Positions 55,703 to 64,000 of a stretch of 64,000 nucleotides of DNA are shown piece by piece (within the stretch, counting starts at the first letter, position 1; every line of letters begins with the position of its first letter). Below the pieces are notes generated by a model that was not told where the DNA came from, searched no databases, and worked only from the letters and a program-made list of their open reading frames with translations. The DNA is from Bradyrhizobium sp. Tv2a-2 (GTDB taxonomy: Bacteria > Pseudomonadota > Alphaproteobacteria > Rhizobiales > Xanthobacteraceae): assembly GCF_000472425.1 (NCBI RefSeq), contig NZ_AXAI01000005.1:124001-188000 (forward strand), written 5' to 3'. The position numbers were made by a program, and so were the translations under genes.

Positions 55703-56875
55703 ATGAGCACGCCTGCCGCCTTCGATCTCGTCGTGCGCGCCCGCGCGTTGGCCCCGCTCATCACGAAAGAGGCCGACGAGATCGAGCGCACGCGGCGGCT
55801 CACGCCCGCTGTGACGGCGGCGCTGATCGAGAACGGGCTCTACCGCGCGCTATTGCCGCGAAGCCTCGGGGGAACCGAGGCGCCACTCGACATTTTCATG
55901 CAAATGCAGGAGGAGATTGCGAAGGCGGATGCGTCCACCGCCTGGTGCCTCGGCCAATGCAGCGTGTGCGCCATGGTTGCGGCGTATCTCGACCATGACG
56001 CCGCCCACGAAATCTTCAACAACCCACCGGGCATCCTGGCCTGGGGCGCCATCGCCCATGAGGTACGCGCGGTTCTCGGCGGCTACCGGGCCAGCGCGCG
56101 CTGGGAGTTCGCCTCGGGCTCGCGGCAGGCCAGCTGGCTCGGCGCCCATGTCAGGATCGTCGAGGCTGACGGCACCCCGCGCAAGAAGCCGGACAGCACG
56201 CCCGAAATCCGCACCATCCTGTTTCCCATCACCAGCGCGACCATGCACGACGTCTGGGACGTCATCGGACTCAAGGGCACCGGCACTGATTCCTATTCGG
56301 TGAGCGATCTCTTCATCCCAGAAAAATTCGCAGCCCTTCGCGACGAGCCGACGGCGCTGCGCGAGAAGGGGCCGATCTATAGGATCTCGACCAACATGGT
56401 CTTTGGCATGGGCTTTGCCGCGACCTCGCTTGGTGTCGCGCGCGCCATGCTGGATTCGGCGGTCGACCTCTCACGCAAGAAGACGCCGCAAGGGCTCGCG
56501 GCCATGCGCGAGAACAATGCCGTCCAGGGATTGATCGGCCGCACAGAAGCGACTTTGCGCGCCGCGCGGGCTTATCTCTATTCCACGGCGGCCGAGGTCT
56601 GGCGCGATCTCGAGGGCGGCGGCCCCATGACCGAAGCCCACCGCATCGCCATGCGCATAGCCGCAACCTGGACCATTCACCAGTCGACGTCAGTGGTCGA
56701 CACCGCCTATCACATGGCTGGTGCGACCGCTGTGTTCGCCGCCAACCCGTTCGAGCGGCGCTTTCGCGACATGCACACCATCGCCCAGCAGATCCAGGCT
56801 CGCGACACCCATTACGAGGACGCGGGACGGGCGATCCTTTCGGGCAAGCTGCAGGCTCCGCCCACGGCGCGATGA
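55703..56875 (+). CDS. Acyl-CoA-dehydrogenase-fold flavoprotein (group D monooxygenase-like)
   Basis: A 390-residue protein with the acyl-CoA dehydrogenase fold. The N-terminal helical domain includes LTPAVTAALIENGLYRALLP and RSLGGTEAPLDIFMQMQEEI, the middle beta domain is around residues 125-220, and the C-terminal helical domain has AATWTIHQSTSVVDTAYHMA and FERRFRDMHTIAQQIQARDT. The catalytic Glu of true dehydrogenases is not evident. The R-D-x-H-T-x-x-Q motif is shared with FMN/FAD monooxygenases such as DszC or HpaB-type oxygenases. Substrate unknown; a partner reductase is not nearby. Confidence 0.8.
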   Translation: MSTPAAFDLVVRARALAPLITKEADEIERTRRLTPAVTAALIENGLYRALLPRSLGGTEAPLDIFMQMQEEIAKADASTAWCLGQCSVCAMVAAYLDHDAAHEIFNNPPGILAWGAIAHEVRAVLGGYRASARWEFASGSRQASWLGAHVRIVEADGTPRKKPDSTPEIRTILFPITSATMHDVWDVIGLKGTGTDSYSVSDLFIPEKFAALRDEPTALREKGPIYRISTNMVFGMGFAATSLGVARAMLDSAVDLSRKKTPQGLAAMRENNAVQGLIGRTEATLRAARAYLYSTAAEVWRDLEGGGPMTEAHRIAMRIAATWTIHQSTSVVDTAYHMAGATAVFAANPFERRFRDMHTIAQQIQARDTHYEDAGRAILSGKLQAPPTAR

Positions 56876-57020
56876 GACGAAAGTTGAGCGGCGCGCCTCA
56901 GCGGCGAAGTGCCGCGCATGTTCAGCTCCCTCCCATGACGGATACGCATGGTGGCATTAGCCAATATTAATCAATCCTGGGTATTTCCGAACCACCCATG
57001 ACGTGTTTCGGAATACTTCG

Positions 57021-58988
57021 ATGTTCAAGCTCCAGTCGATCGCCGCCCGCCTTATCCTTGCGATCTCGCTCACGGTCGCCGCGGCCTGCGGAATCCTCGG
57101 GACTTTCTCCATCCTGCAACAGCGGTCGCTGACCCACCTTGCGCTCGATCAGCAGCTCAAGCTGCAATATGACAGCGTGGTGGCGGCGATCGACTATGAA
57201 GGCCGCGCCGCGCTCGCCGTCAGCGCGACGATTGCGGGGCTGCCGCCGGTGGCGGACGCGATCGCCAAGGGGGACCGCGCGGAACTGGGCTCGTTGCTTG
57301 GCAATTCGATGAAGGCGCTGAAGGAGCAGGGCATCCCGCTCATCACGTTCCAGGTCCCGCCGGCACTGTCGTTCTATCGGGTTCATGCCCCGCAAACCTA
57401 CGGGGACGACGTCACCGGACGTCGCAACACCGTGGTCGAGGCGATCAGGACCGGCAAATCTATTGTCGGCGTCGAGCCGGCGCGAGCGGACCTCGGCATA
57501 TTCGGCATGACGCCGATCATCCGCGACGGCAAGAGCCTTGCAAATGTCGATGTCGGCGCCGCCTTCGGCAGGGAATTCGTCGACCGCGTCAAGCAGCGTT
57601 TTGGCATCGACATCGCCGTCCACTGGTTCGACGGCACGAGCTTCAAGCGGCTGTCGTCCACCTTCGGCGACGGCGAGGTGGCCACGCCCGCCGAATTGAA
57701 ATCCGCATTCGACGGCGCCGCCCAGCAGCGTGACACGACGTTCCAGGGCCACCCCGCGGCCCTCTATGTCGGACAGATCAAGAACTATGCCGGCCAGCCG
57801 CTCGCCGTGCTCGAGATCATCAAGGACACCACGGCCTATGAGGCCGCCGCGAGCCGCGCCCAGACGACGCTGTTATTGGCGACACTGGCCATCCTGGCCG
57901 GCGCGGCACTGCTCGCCTTCCTGCTTGGCCGCGGCATGTCGCGTCCGCTTGTGGCGATCACGGCGGTGATGAACCGGCTCTCCAGCGGCGACACGTCCGT
58001 GACCATCCCCGGCGGGGAGCGCAAGGACGAGGTAGGGACCATGGCGCAAGCCGTGGACGTGTTCCGCCGCAACATGATCGAGACATATGGCCTGCGCGAG
58101 CAGCAGGAGGCCGCCAAGCAAGCGTCGGAGGCCGAGAAGCAGGCGTTGCAGCGACAGATGGCCGATCGCTTCGAGGCGGACGTCAAGAGCGTGGTCGCCC
58201 AGGTGGCGCAGGCGACCAAGGACATGCAACGCGTGGCCGACGAAATCACCCAAAGCGTCACCGGCACCTCACAGCGCGCTGCGGCCGCGGCGGCCGCCTC
58301 GGAACAGGCCTCCACCAGCGTCAGCACCGTGGCCGCCGCGACCGAGGAATTGGCCTCCTCCGTCGCCGAGATCGGCCGGCAGGTAGCACACTCCTCCAAC
58401 GTCGCCAATGGCGCGGTCGAAAAGGCCGGCAAGACCACCGAAATGGTGGGCAGCCTCGCCTCCACCGCCGAGCGCATCGGCGACGTGCTGCGGCTGATCG
58501 ACGCCATCGCAAGCCAGACCAATCTGCTCGCGCTCAACGCCACGATCGAGGCGGCGCGCGCGGGCGATGCTGGCCGCGGCTTTGCCGTGGTTGCCGCCGA
58601 GGTGAAGGAACTCGCGAGCCAGACCGCCAAGGCAACCGAGGAGATCGCGGGCCAGGTCACCGCCATCCAGTCGGCCACCTCCGAATGCGCGACCGCCATC
58701 GGCGGCATCAGCCAGACCATCCGCGATATCAGCGGGATTGCCACCAGCATTGCCGCCGCCGTCGAGGAGCAGGATTCTGCAACGCGCGAGATCGCGCGCA
58801 GCGTCCAGCAGGCGGCCGCCGGCACCAGCGACGTCACGCAGAACGTGGCAGGCGCAAGTCAGGCCGCCGACCGGTCCCGCGCGCTGGCCGACACCGTGAT
58901 GACCGCATCCGGCCAGCTCAGCCACCAGACGACGGCACTGTTTGAGAGCGTCGATACATTCCTCGCAGGTCTGCGCAACGCGGCGTGA
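57021..58988 (+). CDS. Methyl-accepting chemotaxis protein with a double-Cache-type sensor
   Basis: A 655-residue chemoreceptor. The first membrane helix is about 9-32, a periplasmic ligand domain of Cache type spans about 35-285 ([20 protein letters not shown] is typical), and the second membrane helix is about 290-312. HAMP is about 313-365 ([20 protein letters not shown]). The signalling domain includes the invariant hairpin tip [20 protein letters not shown] and [20 protein letters not shown]. No CheB/R-type C-terminal pentapeptide is seen. ATG 57021 is preferred over GTG 57003. It stands alone; other chemotaxis genes are outside the window. Confidence 0.94.
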   Translation: MFKLQSIAARLILAISLTVAAACGILGTFSILQQRSLTHLALDQQLKLQYDSVVAAIDYEGRAALAVSATIAGLPPVADAIAKGDRAELGSLLGNSMKALKEQGIPLITFQVPPALSFYRVHAPQTYGDDVTGRRNTVVEAIRTGKSIVGVEPARADLGIFGMTPIIRDGKSLANVDVGAAFGREFVDRVKQRFGIDIAVHWFDGTSFKRLSSTFGDGEVATPAELKSAFDGAAQQRDTTFQGHPAALYVGQIKNYAGQPLAVLEIIKDTTAYEAAASRAQTTLLLATLAILAGAALLAFLLGRGMSRPLVAITAVMNRLSSGDTSVTIPGGERKDEVGTMAQAVDVFRRNMIETYGLREQQEAAKQASEAEKQALQRQMADRFEADVKSVVAQVAQATKDMQRVADEITQSVTGTSQRAAAAAAASEQASTSVSTVAAATEELASSVAEIGRQVAHSSNVANGAVEKAGKTTEMVGSLASTAERIGDVLRLIDAIASQTNLLALNATIEAARAGDAGRGFAVVAAEVKELASQTAKATEEIAGQVTAIQSATSECATAIGGISQTIRDISGIATSIAAAVEEQDSATREIARSVQQAAAGTSDVTQNVAGASQAADRSRALADTVMTASGQLSHQTTALFESVDTFLAGLRNAA

Positions 58989-59074
58989 GTCATCTCGTCA
59001 CCCGCAACAAACCGCTTCATCATGCCGGATAAGCGCGCTAGGATTATTTCGACGCTGCGCTTCCCCGGATTGCG

Positions 59075-59536
59075 ATGCCAAGCTCCGCCGCAAAGCCCGC
59101 CAAGAAGACCCACGCACAAAACGGTTCAAGCCCGTCCGATCCGAAAGTGGCAGCAGTCTTCAGCAGCCACCCAGAGCCGCTGCGAACAAAACTGCTGGCA
59201 CTGCGGCAACTGATCCTCGACACTGCACGCACCACCGAGGGCGTCGGCCGCCTCGACGAAACCATCAAATGGGGTCAGGTCAGCTATCTCACCAGCGAGA
59301 CCGGAAGCGGCAGCACGGTCCGCATCGACCGGGTGAAATCGACCGCCGACCAATATGCGGTCTATTTCCATTGCCAGACCAGTCTGGTCGAGACGTTCCG
59401 CGAGCTCTATCCGCAGCTCAGCTATGGCGGCAATCGCAGCATTCTGCTCGACGCATCCAAGGCGCTGCCGAAACAGGCCTTGCGCCACTGCGTGGCGCTG
59501 GCGCTGACCTATCATTTGAACAAGCGCAAACGTTAA
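59075..59536 (+). CDS. DUF1801-domain protein
   Basis: A 153-residue cytosolic protein with a Ser/Lys/Ala-rich N-terminus (1-22) and a DUF1801 (YdhG-like) domain. The typical pattern is LRQLILDTARTTEGVGRLDE then TIKWGQVSYL; the W-G-x-x-x-Y of the family is clear. QYAVYFHCQTSLVETFRELY follows, and the C-terminus is KQALRHCVALALTYHLNKRK. Members are small alpha/beta proteins with possible ligand-binding roles; biochemistry is unknown. Its stop is 2 bp from the opposing gene's stop. Confidence 0.85.
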   Translation: MPSSAAKPAKKTHAQNGSSPSDPKVAAVFSSHPEPLRTKLLALRQLILDTARTTEGVGRLDETIKWGQVSYLTSETGSGSTVRIDRVKSTADQYAVYFHCQTSLVETFRELYPQLSYGGNRSILLDASKALPKQALRHCVALALTYHLNKRKR

Positions 59537-59537
59537 C

Positions 59538-61778
59538 TCACGCGACGCGCGCCTTCACCGTATCCGGCTCGTCCGCACCACGCTGGGCACGCAACAGCTC
59601 GACGATCTCCTCATTGGGGCGGGCGCGGCTGAACAGGAAGCCCTGGCCCTCGTGGCAGCCTTCCGCGCGCAGGCAGCTCAGCTCGGCCTCGGTCTCGACG
59701 CCTTCCGCGGTGATGGTGACGCCAAGCCCCTTGCCGAGACTGACGATCGAGCGAATAATCGCCTGCGCTTCGCGGTTGGCACCGAGATCGCGCACAAAGG
59801 ACTGGTCGATCTTGATCTTGTCGAAGGGAAAGCTGCGCAGGTAGCTGAGACTGGAATAGCCGGTACCGAAATCATCCATGGAGATGCGCACGCCGAGCGC
59901 GCGCAGCGCATGCAAGGTTGCCAGCACCTGGCTACTCTTCTCCAGGAGCAGGGTTTCGGTGATCTCGAGCTCCAGCCGCTTGGCCGACAGGCCCGACTGC
60001 TTCAGCGCATCCATCACGATGGACAGCAGGTTGCCGGTGCGAAACTGCAGCGGCGACAGATTGACCGCGACGCGGACCTCGTCCGGCCAGGTCGCCGCGT
60101 CCTTGCAGGCCCGCCGCAGCATCAAGCCGCCCACCGCGTTGATCAGTCCGGTTTCCTCCGCGACCGGGATGAACTCGCCCGGCGAGACCATGCCGCGTTG
60201 GGGATGCGGCCAGCGCACCAATGCTTCGAAGCCGGTGATGCGCCCGGCGGAAAGATCGATCAGCGGCTGATAATAGGGCTGTAGGCGTTCGTCGCGAACG
60301 GCATCGCGCAGCTCGGTCTCGATCTTGCGACGGGTCTGGGCACGCGCATCCATGGCGGCCTCGAAGAACGAGAAGGTGCCACGGCAATCGTTCTTGGCGC
60401 GCGACAGCGCCATATCTGCGTTCTTTAGCAGCATCTCGGAATCGTCGCCATCGCCGGGCGCCATCGCAATGCCGATGGTTACGCCGACCACCACGGAATG
60501 GCCGTCGAGCAGGAAGGGATCGCCGATCGCCTCCAGCAGCCGGCGCGACATCAAGACCGCGTCCTCGGGCCGCGTCAGCCCGCCCTGGATCATGGCAAAT
60601 TCATCGGAATTGAGCCGCGCCAGCGCGTCGTCCTCGCGCAAGGTCGAGCGCAGGCGCTTGGCGACGGCACGCAACAGCTTGTCGCCGACACTATGGCCGA
60701 GCGAATCGTTGACCGCCTTGAAATTGTCGAGCCCCAGGACCAGCACCGCGACCTTGTCACTGCTGCGGCGGGCATGCGCGAGAATATCGTCCATCTGCTG
60801 CCGCAACAGGTTGCGGTTCGGCAAGCCGGTGAGGTCGTCATGCTGGGCGAGGAAGGCGATCCGCGCCTCGGCCCGCTTGCGTTCGGTGATGTCCATCAAC
60901 GCGAGCAGGACGGCCGGCTTTTCGTCATAGATCAGCTCGCGCGAATAGATCGCGAGGTCGATCAACGAGCCGTCGGCCCTGACATGCTTCCAGGTCCGCG
61001 CGGCCTGCTCATCGCCGGGGCGGTCGGTAGCCCAGGGCGGATCGCTGTCGAAGGCCTGCAGGCCGCTAATGGTGCGCGTCTCGAACTCGGTGCGGCCATA
61101 GCCGTAATGCTCGACCGCGGCGTCGTTGACGGCAAGAATCCTCCCGCCGTCCAGCGCGCAGACGATCATGGGAACGGGATTGCCGTCGAACAGCAGACGG
61201 AACGACGCCTCACGCTGCTTGAGCTCCGTGATATCGACGCGCAGCCCCACGACGCCACCATCCCCGGTTAGCCGCTCCTCGATCAGGATGACCCGGCCGT
61301 CGGAGAGCGTCTGCTCGTGGCGGGCGCCAGGCTGGTACATCTTGGCGAGCCGCTCGGCGATCCATTCCTCTTCGCGCCCAGCAGCCTGGGGGTAGTCGCC
61401 ACGCTCCACTCCGATGCGAAGCGTGTCCTCCAGCCGCGCGCCGGGTGCGAACAGATCGGCGCTGCGGCTGTAGATCTCGGCGTATTGCTTGTTCCAGAGG
61501 GTGTAGCGGCCCTCGGCGTCGAGAAACACGATGCCCTGCGGCAACAATTCGATCGCTTCGCGCAGCCGTTCATGCGACTTGCGCGCATCCGCGATCGCGG
61601 CTTCGGCTTCGGCACGGGTCCGCGCAATCTCGGCGGCCGCGGTGGTCGGATGGCGTCGCGAGTTTGCAGATCTCGGAGCGAGGCTGGCAAGGCGGCGCGA
61701 CTTGCGGCGCGCGGACGCAGGCTTCAACTTCTTTTTCCTTTGCCGGACATTCGGCATACGCGCGCCCCCAACTCGCAT
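59538..61778 (-). CDS. PAS-PAS-GGDEF-EAL protein with degenerate GGDEF (likely c-di-GMP phosphodiesterase)
   Basis: A 746-residue cytosolic signalling protein without membrane helices. A basic N-terminus and coiled coil (1-70) precede PAS domains at about 70-185 and 195-310. The GGDEF-fold domain (about 320-475) has Asn390-Ser391-Asp-Glu-Phe where GGDEF is expected, so diguanylate cyclase activity is unlikely. The product-inhibition pattern RxxD (REDD) just before is kept. The EAL domain (about 490-735) has Glu518-Ala-Leu in GFEALVRW, plus NLSPLQF, ELEITETLLL, MDDFGTGYSSLSYL, KIDQSFV and EGVETEAEL, all active-type motifs. ATG 61778 was chosen; ATG 61757 is possible. Confidence 0.93.
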   Translation of the reverse strand: MRVGGARMPNVRQRKKKLKPASARRKSRRLASLAPRSANSRRHPTTAAAEIARTRAEAEAAIADARKSHERLREAIELLPQGIVFLDAEGRYTLWNKQYAEIYSRSADLFAPGARLEDTLRIGVERGDYPQAAGREEEWIAERLAKMYQPGARHEQTLSDGRVILIEERLTGDGGVVGLRVDITELKQREASFRLLFDGNPVPMIVCALDGGRILAVNDAAVEHYGYGRTEFETRTISGLQAFDSDPPWATDRPGDEQAARTWKHVRADGSLIDLAIYSRELIYDEKPAVLLALMDITERKRAEARIAFLAQHDDLTGLPNRNLLRQQMDDILAHARRSSDKVAVLVLGLDNFKAVNDSLGHSVGDKLLRAVAKRLRSTLREDDALARLNSDEFAMIQGGLTRPEDAVLMSRRLLEAIGDPFLLDGHSVVVGVTIGIAMAPGDGDDSEMLLKNADMALSRAKNDCRGTFSFFEAAMDARAQTRRKIETELRDAVRDERLQPYYQPLIDLSAGRITGFEALVRWPHPQRGMVSPGEFIPVAEETGLINAVGGLMLRRACKDAATWPDEVRVAVNLSPLQFRTGNLLSIVMDALKQSGLSAKRLELEITETLLLEKSSQVLATLHALRALGVRISMDDFGTGYSSLSYLRSFPFDKIKIDQSFVRDLGANREAQAIIRSIVSLGKGLGVTITAEGVETEAELSCLRAEGCHEGQGFLFSRARPNEEIVELLRAQRGADEPDTVKARVA

Positions 61779-62412
61779 TCTGCGCGCCCTTGTTTTCGGC
61801 CAAGTCTCTTAAAGAAAAGGTATCTTTCTCCTGCGGAGCCCCGTAGGACCATTCGCCAACGCGACTGCTCGCAGTCTTGTGATGGCTCTGATGGAGCGAC
61901 GCGTCAGCCAAAAGTAGCCGATTTTTTGTTATTGCAACCCGTGATAGCGAAGTGGATATTAAACTACCACCGCTTCTTATCACTCGGCCACGCGCCTGCG
62001 CTTTACGCGGCAAATCCCCGCGTTGTTCTTCGCGCGCACGAAATTTGGTCAGTGGGGAAGACGGTTATCGCGCGGTTAAGAAGGCTTTTCCGTCGCGCCT
62101 GATCAATCTCGATCCGCGTGTTGGCAGTGCCGCTGTAGCTCACTAGCGCGAACAAGGTCGCCGCATGCGCAGGATGCGGCCTTGCGATGCCGACCGCTGA
62201 GACGCGATGTCGTCAGTGCCGTGGATTGCAAGGCCGTAGCAGAGGAAGATCCCTTGCGGCATCGGTGCTCATGCCGAGCGGCAACCGCCTTCAATCTTCA
62301 GTGTATCGCCTAAGCTTTCTATCACCAGCACGCAAAACTGAGGATCGTCCAAATTGCGGTCGGGACGCTGCGGCGCTTCCATGCTAGGCTTGCCGACGCA
62401 CAGAGTGACGCA
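61779..62412. other. Intergenic stretch, no gene recognised
   Basis: About 630 bp between divergent genes. It is locally AT-richer (61900-61990). Short open frames lack families. One spot, CTGTAGCTCACTAGCGCG near 62130, looks like a tRNA D-arm but has no tRNA around it. Promoters for the flanking genes presumably lie here but none is clear enough to call. Confidence 0.5.
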
Positions 62413-63360
62413 ATGCCAGCCCGCCCAATTCTGATCCCGCTTTTGTTCGGTATCGTCTGCGCCACGGCGCTCTCAGCGCTTGCGCAGGACCTCGGCACGC
62501 TTCAGCCGAAGCCACTGCCGCCACTCGATCATCCCAAGGATCCCAAGCTTGCGGCCAAGGAGCTGTTCGCCCGCAAACTCAAGCCGACCGCCGGCCCGGC
62601 CAACTCGATCGGATCCTATGCGAAAGGCTGCCTGGCTGGTGGCGAAGCGATGCCGATCACGGGTGACACCTGGCAGGTGATGCGGTTGTCACGCAACCGC
62701 AATTGGGGCCATCCCGACATGATCGCGCTGCTCAAGCGACTGTCGGTCAAGGCGCACAAGGACGCCGGCTGGCCGGGCATCCTGGTCGGCGATATCGGCC
62801 AGCCGCGTGGCGGGCCCGCGCTCTCAGGACATGCCAGCCACCAACTCGGCATCGATGCCGACGTGTGGCTCACGCCGATGCCGGATCATCTGCTATCGCG
62901 TGAGGAGCGCGAGGAGATGTCGGCGACCATGATAGTGCGCGACGACCGGCTCGACATCGATCCCAAGGCCTGGACTCCCAACCACTGGATGGTGCTGCGC
63001 GACGCCGCGCAGGAGCCCGCCGTGCAGCGCATTTTCGTCAATGCCGCGATCAAGAAGGCCCTGTGTCGCGACGCCAGGGGCGAGCGCAGCTGGCTCAGCA
63101 AGATCCGCCCCTGGTACGGCCATGACTATCACTTTCACATCCGCCTGCGCTGCCCGATCGGCGACAAGGAATGCAAGGGCCAGCCGGACCAGGGTGGAGG
63201 TGACGGCTGCAGCGCTTCCGATCTTGCCTACTGGTTCAAGGATTCCATCATTCACCCCGAACCACCCAAGGAGCCGTCGAAGCCTGCTCACGCCGTCACG
63301 CTGGCGCAAATGCCCGCGGAGTGCCGGAAGGTGCTCAACGCGCCTAACGCGAAGCAATAA
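62413..63360 (+). CDS. mepA: Penicillin-insensitive murein endopeptidase MepA
   Basis: A 315-residue periplasmic endopeptidase that cuts D-alanyl-meso-diaminopimelate cross-links in peptidoglycan. Signal peptide 1-24 (ending ALAQ). The LAS-family metal site is ALSGHASHQLGIDADVWLTP (His and Asp ligands) and the third ligand region is RPWYGHDYHFHIRL. These match MepA, as do the WGHPDMI and GDIGQPRGGP segments and the Cys residues, which form disulfides in E. coli MepA. Family length is near 274, so the C-terminal Pro-rich tail here is longer. Confidence 0.95.
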   Translation: MPARPILIPLLFGIVCATALSALAQDLGTLQPKPLPPLDHPKDPKLAAKELFARKLKPTAGPANSIGSYAKGCLAGGEAMPITGDTWQVMRLSRNRNWGHPDMIALLKRLSVKAHKDAGWPGILVGDIGQPRGGPALSGHASHQLGIDADVWLTPMPDHLLSREEREEMSATMIVRDDRLDIDPKAWTPNHWMVLRDAAQEPAVQRIFVNAAIKKALCRDARGERSWLSKIRPWYGHDYHFHIRLRCPIGDKECKGQPDQGGGDGCSASDLAYWFKDSIIHPEPPKEPSKPAHAVTLAQMPAECRKVLNAPNAKQ

Positions 63361-63528
63361 CGTGACGGTGTTTTCCTTCCGCTGCAACTTTCGCTAAGAT
63401 GGATCGGATACGCGCCGTAAGCGCGACCCATCTCCCGGATCAGGCTGCTGATCCGCCCATTTCCGCTCTGCCGATGTGACGAGCATCGTCGTGCGTGGAA
63501 GGGTCCTCAGAATAAAAGCGGTGGATTG

Positions 63529-64000
63529 ATGATGCGTGGCACGTTGGCGATTGCCTTAGTTCTCGTCTCCTTCGTTCCTGCCTTTGCGGCGGAGGAGCCG
63601 AGCGGTTGTGACAAGTTCAAATGGAGCATCGACCAAGCGCGCGCCGCGCTCACGGCACCGGACCGTACGAAGCTGACCTCGGGCAGCGAAGTTGCCGCGG
63701 TACCATCGACAGGCGTGATCCTGAGCTTGCGCACACCGTCCGAAGCCAAACTGCCGTCGCCGCCGGAACGCGCCCCGAAGGAAGGCACCTTTGCCGGCTT
63801 CACCAGTTTCAAGGCGACGCCGAAGCCCGGAATCTACACTATCAGCCTGTCAGCCGGCGCCTGGGTCGACGTGGTGCAGGACGGCCATTTCCTCAGGCCC
63901 AAGGCCTTTAGTGGCGCGACGGATTGCGACGGCATCCGCAAGACGATGAAATATGAGCTGGCGGCGTCGCCGTTCGTGCTGCAGGTCTCGGGCGCCAAGG
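63529..64000 (+). CDS. Secreted hypothetical protein, 5' part (window end)
   Basis: Two adjacent ATGs (63529, 63532) open an exported protein; the frame runs to the window end with 157 complete codons. The signal peptide reads MRGTLAIALVLVSFVPAFAA with cleavage after AFA. The mature part begins EEPSGCDKFKWSIDQARAAL and has a beta domain with GIYTISLSAGAWVDVVQDGH, a second Cys (TDCDGIR), and ASPFVLQVSGAK at the edge. Two Cys may form a disulfide. No family is recognised with certainty. The C-terminus is beyond the window. Confidence 0.7.
   Translation, partial: MMRGTLAIALVLVSFVPAFAAEEPSGCDKFKWSIDQARAALTAPDRTKLTSGSEVAAVPSTGVILSLRTPSEAKLPSPPERAPKEGTFAGFTSFKATPKPGIYTISLSAGAWVDVVQDGHFLRPKAFSGATDCDGIRKTMKYELAASPFVLQVSGAK

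Noticed and set aside
62120..62150. tRNA-like bases (GCTGTAGCTCACTAGCG)
   Set aside because: Only a D-arm-like piece; no anticodon arm, T arm or acceptor pairing follows.

Overview
The window is a high-GC chromosomal segment from an alphaproteobacterium of the order Hyphomicrobiales (Rhizobiales), most like Bradyrhizobium. The evidence is the gene order rpmH-rnpA-yidC-engB-argB, the chvI-chvG-hprK-EIIA-HPr module, DUF2865 and DUF1036 proteins, CtrA (TTAA-N7-TTAA) and alphaproteobacterial LexA (GTTC-N7-GTTC) sites, and intergenic palindromic repeats of the kind that pepper Bradyrhizobium genomes. Nearly all genes are housekeeping or conserved. There is no prophage, rRNA operon, CRISPR array, or IS element with a recognisable transposase.

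Layout. 1-2.4 kb: an XRE regulator fragment, small hypothetical genes, tRNA-Arg(ACG) and repeats. 2.4-9.9 kb: a histidine kinase, then rpmH-rnpA-yidC-engB-DUF423-argB and a double-DUF1036 secreted protein. 10-16.8 kb: a HAD nucleotidase, lysine/peptidoglycan genes dapD-dapE, a converging def-fmt-truA group (formyl-methionine cycle plus tRNA modification), and rmuC facing away from def with a CtrA box between. 16.8-19.4 kb: a 402-bp inverted-repeat element carrying a GIY-YIG nuclease gene, ampG and a GST. 19.6-23.2 kb: a leftward replication/repair group ffs-dnaX-ybaB-recR. 23.3-33 kb: HIT, nudC, an Lrp regulator, phosphomannomutase, a membrane-anchored aspartic protease, hrpB, UDP-glucose dehydrogenase and an acyltransferase. 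33-40 kb: polA, a LysE exporter, GST, pyrE, DUF2865 and a putative SOS-controlled gene. 40-46.4 kb: glgP, a thioesterase, a CtrA-linked small protein and pckA. 47-52 kb: a HugZ-like protein, then chvI-chvG-hprK-EIIA-ptsH, which joins envelope sensing to the regulatory PTS. 52-64 kb: a GT39-type glycosyltransferase, lepA, an acyl-CoA dehydrogenase-like flavoprotein, a chemoreceptor, DUF1801, a PAS-GGDEF-EAL protein with a degenerate GGDEF site, mepA, and a secreted protein cut by the window end.

Most interesting signals. (1) The GIY-YIG gene lies between 43-bp near-perfect inverted repeats. The termini of these repeats recur in two short gene-less copies nearby, which looks like an autonomous element with its non-autonomous derivatives; the copy here carries a frameshift. 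(2) The edges of two unrelated palindromic repeat families supply the stop codons of three genes. (3) PolA keeps its polymerase and 5'-nuclease motifs but has lost the acidic residues of the proofreading site. (4) Regulatory boxes (CtrA twice, LexA once, Lrp once) tie uncharacterised genes to cell-cycle and SOS control. (5) Short gene fossils (chemoreceptor tail, TPR repeat, oxidoreductase tail) sit in intergenic gaps.
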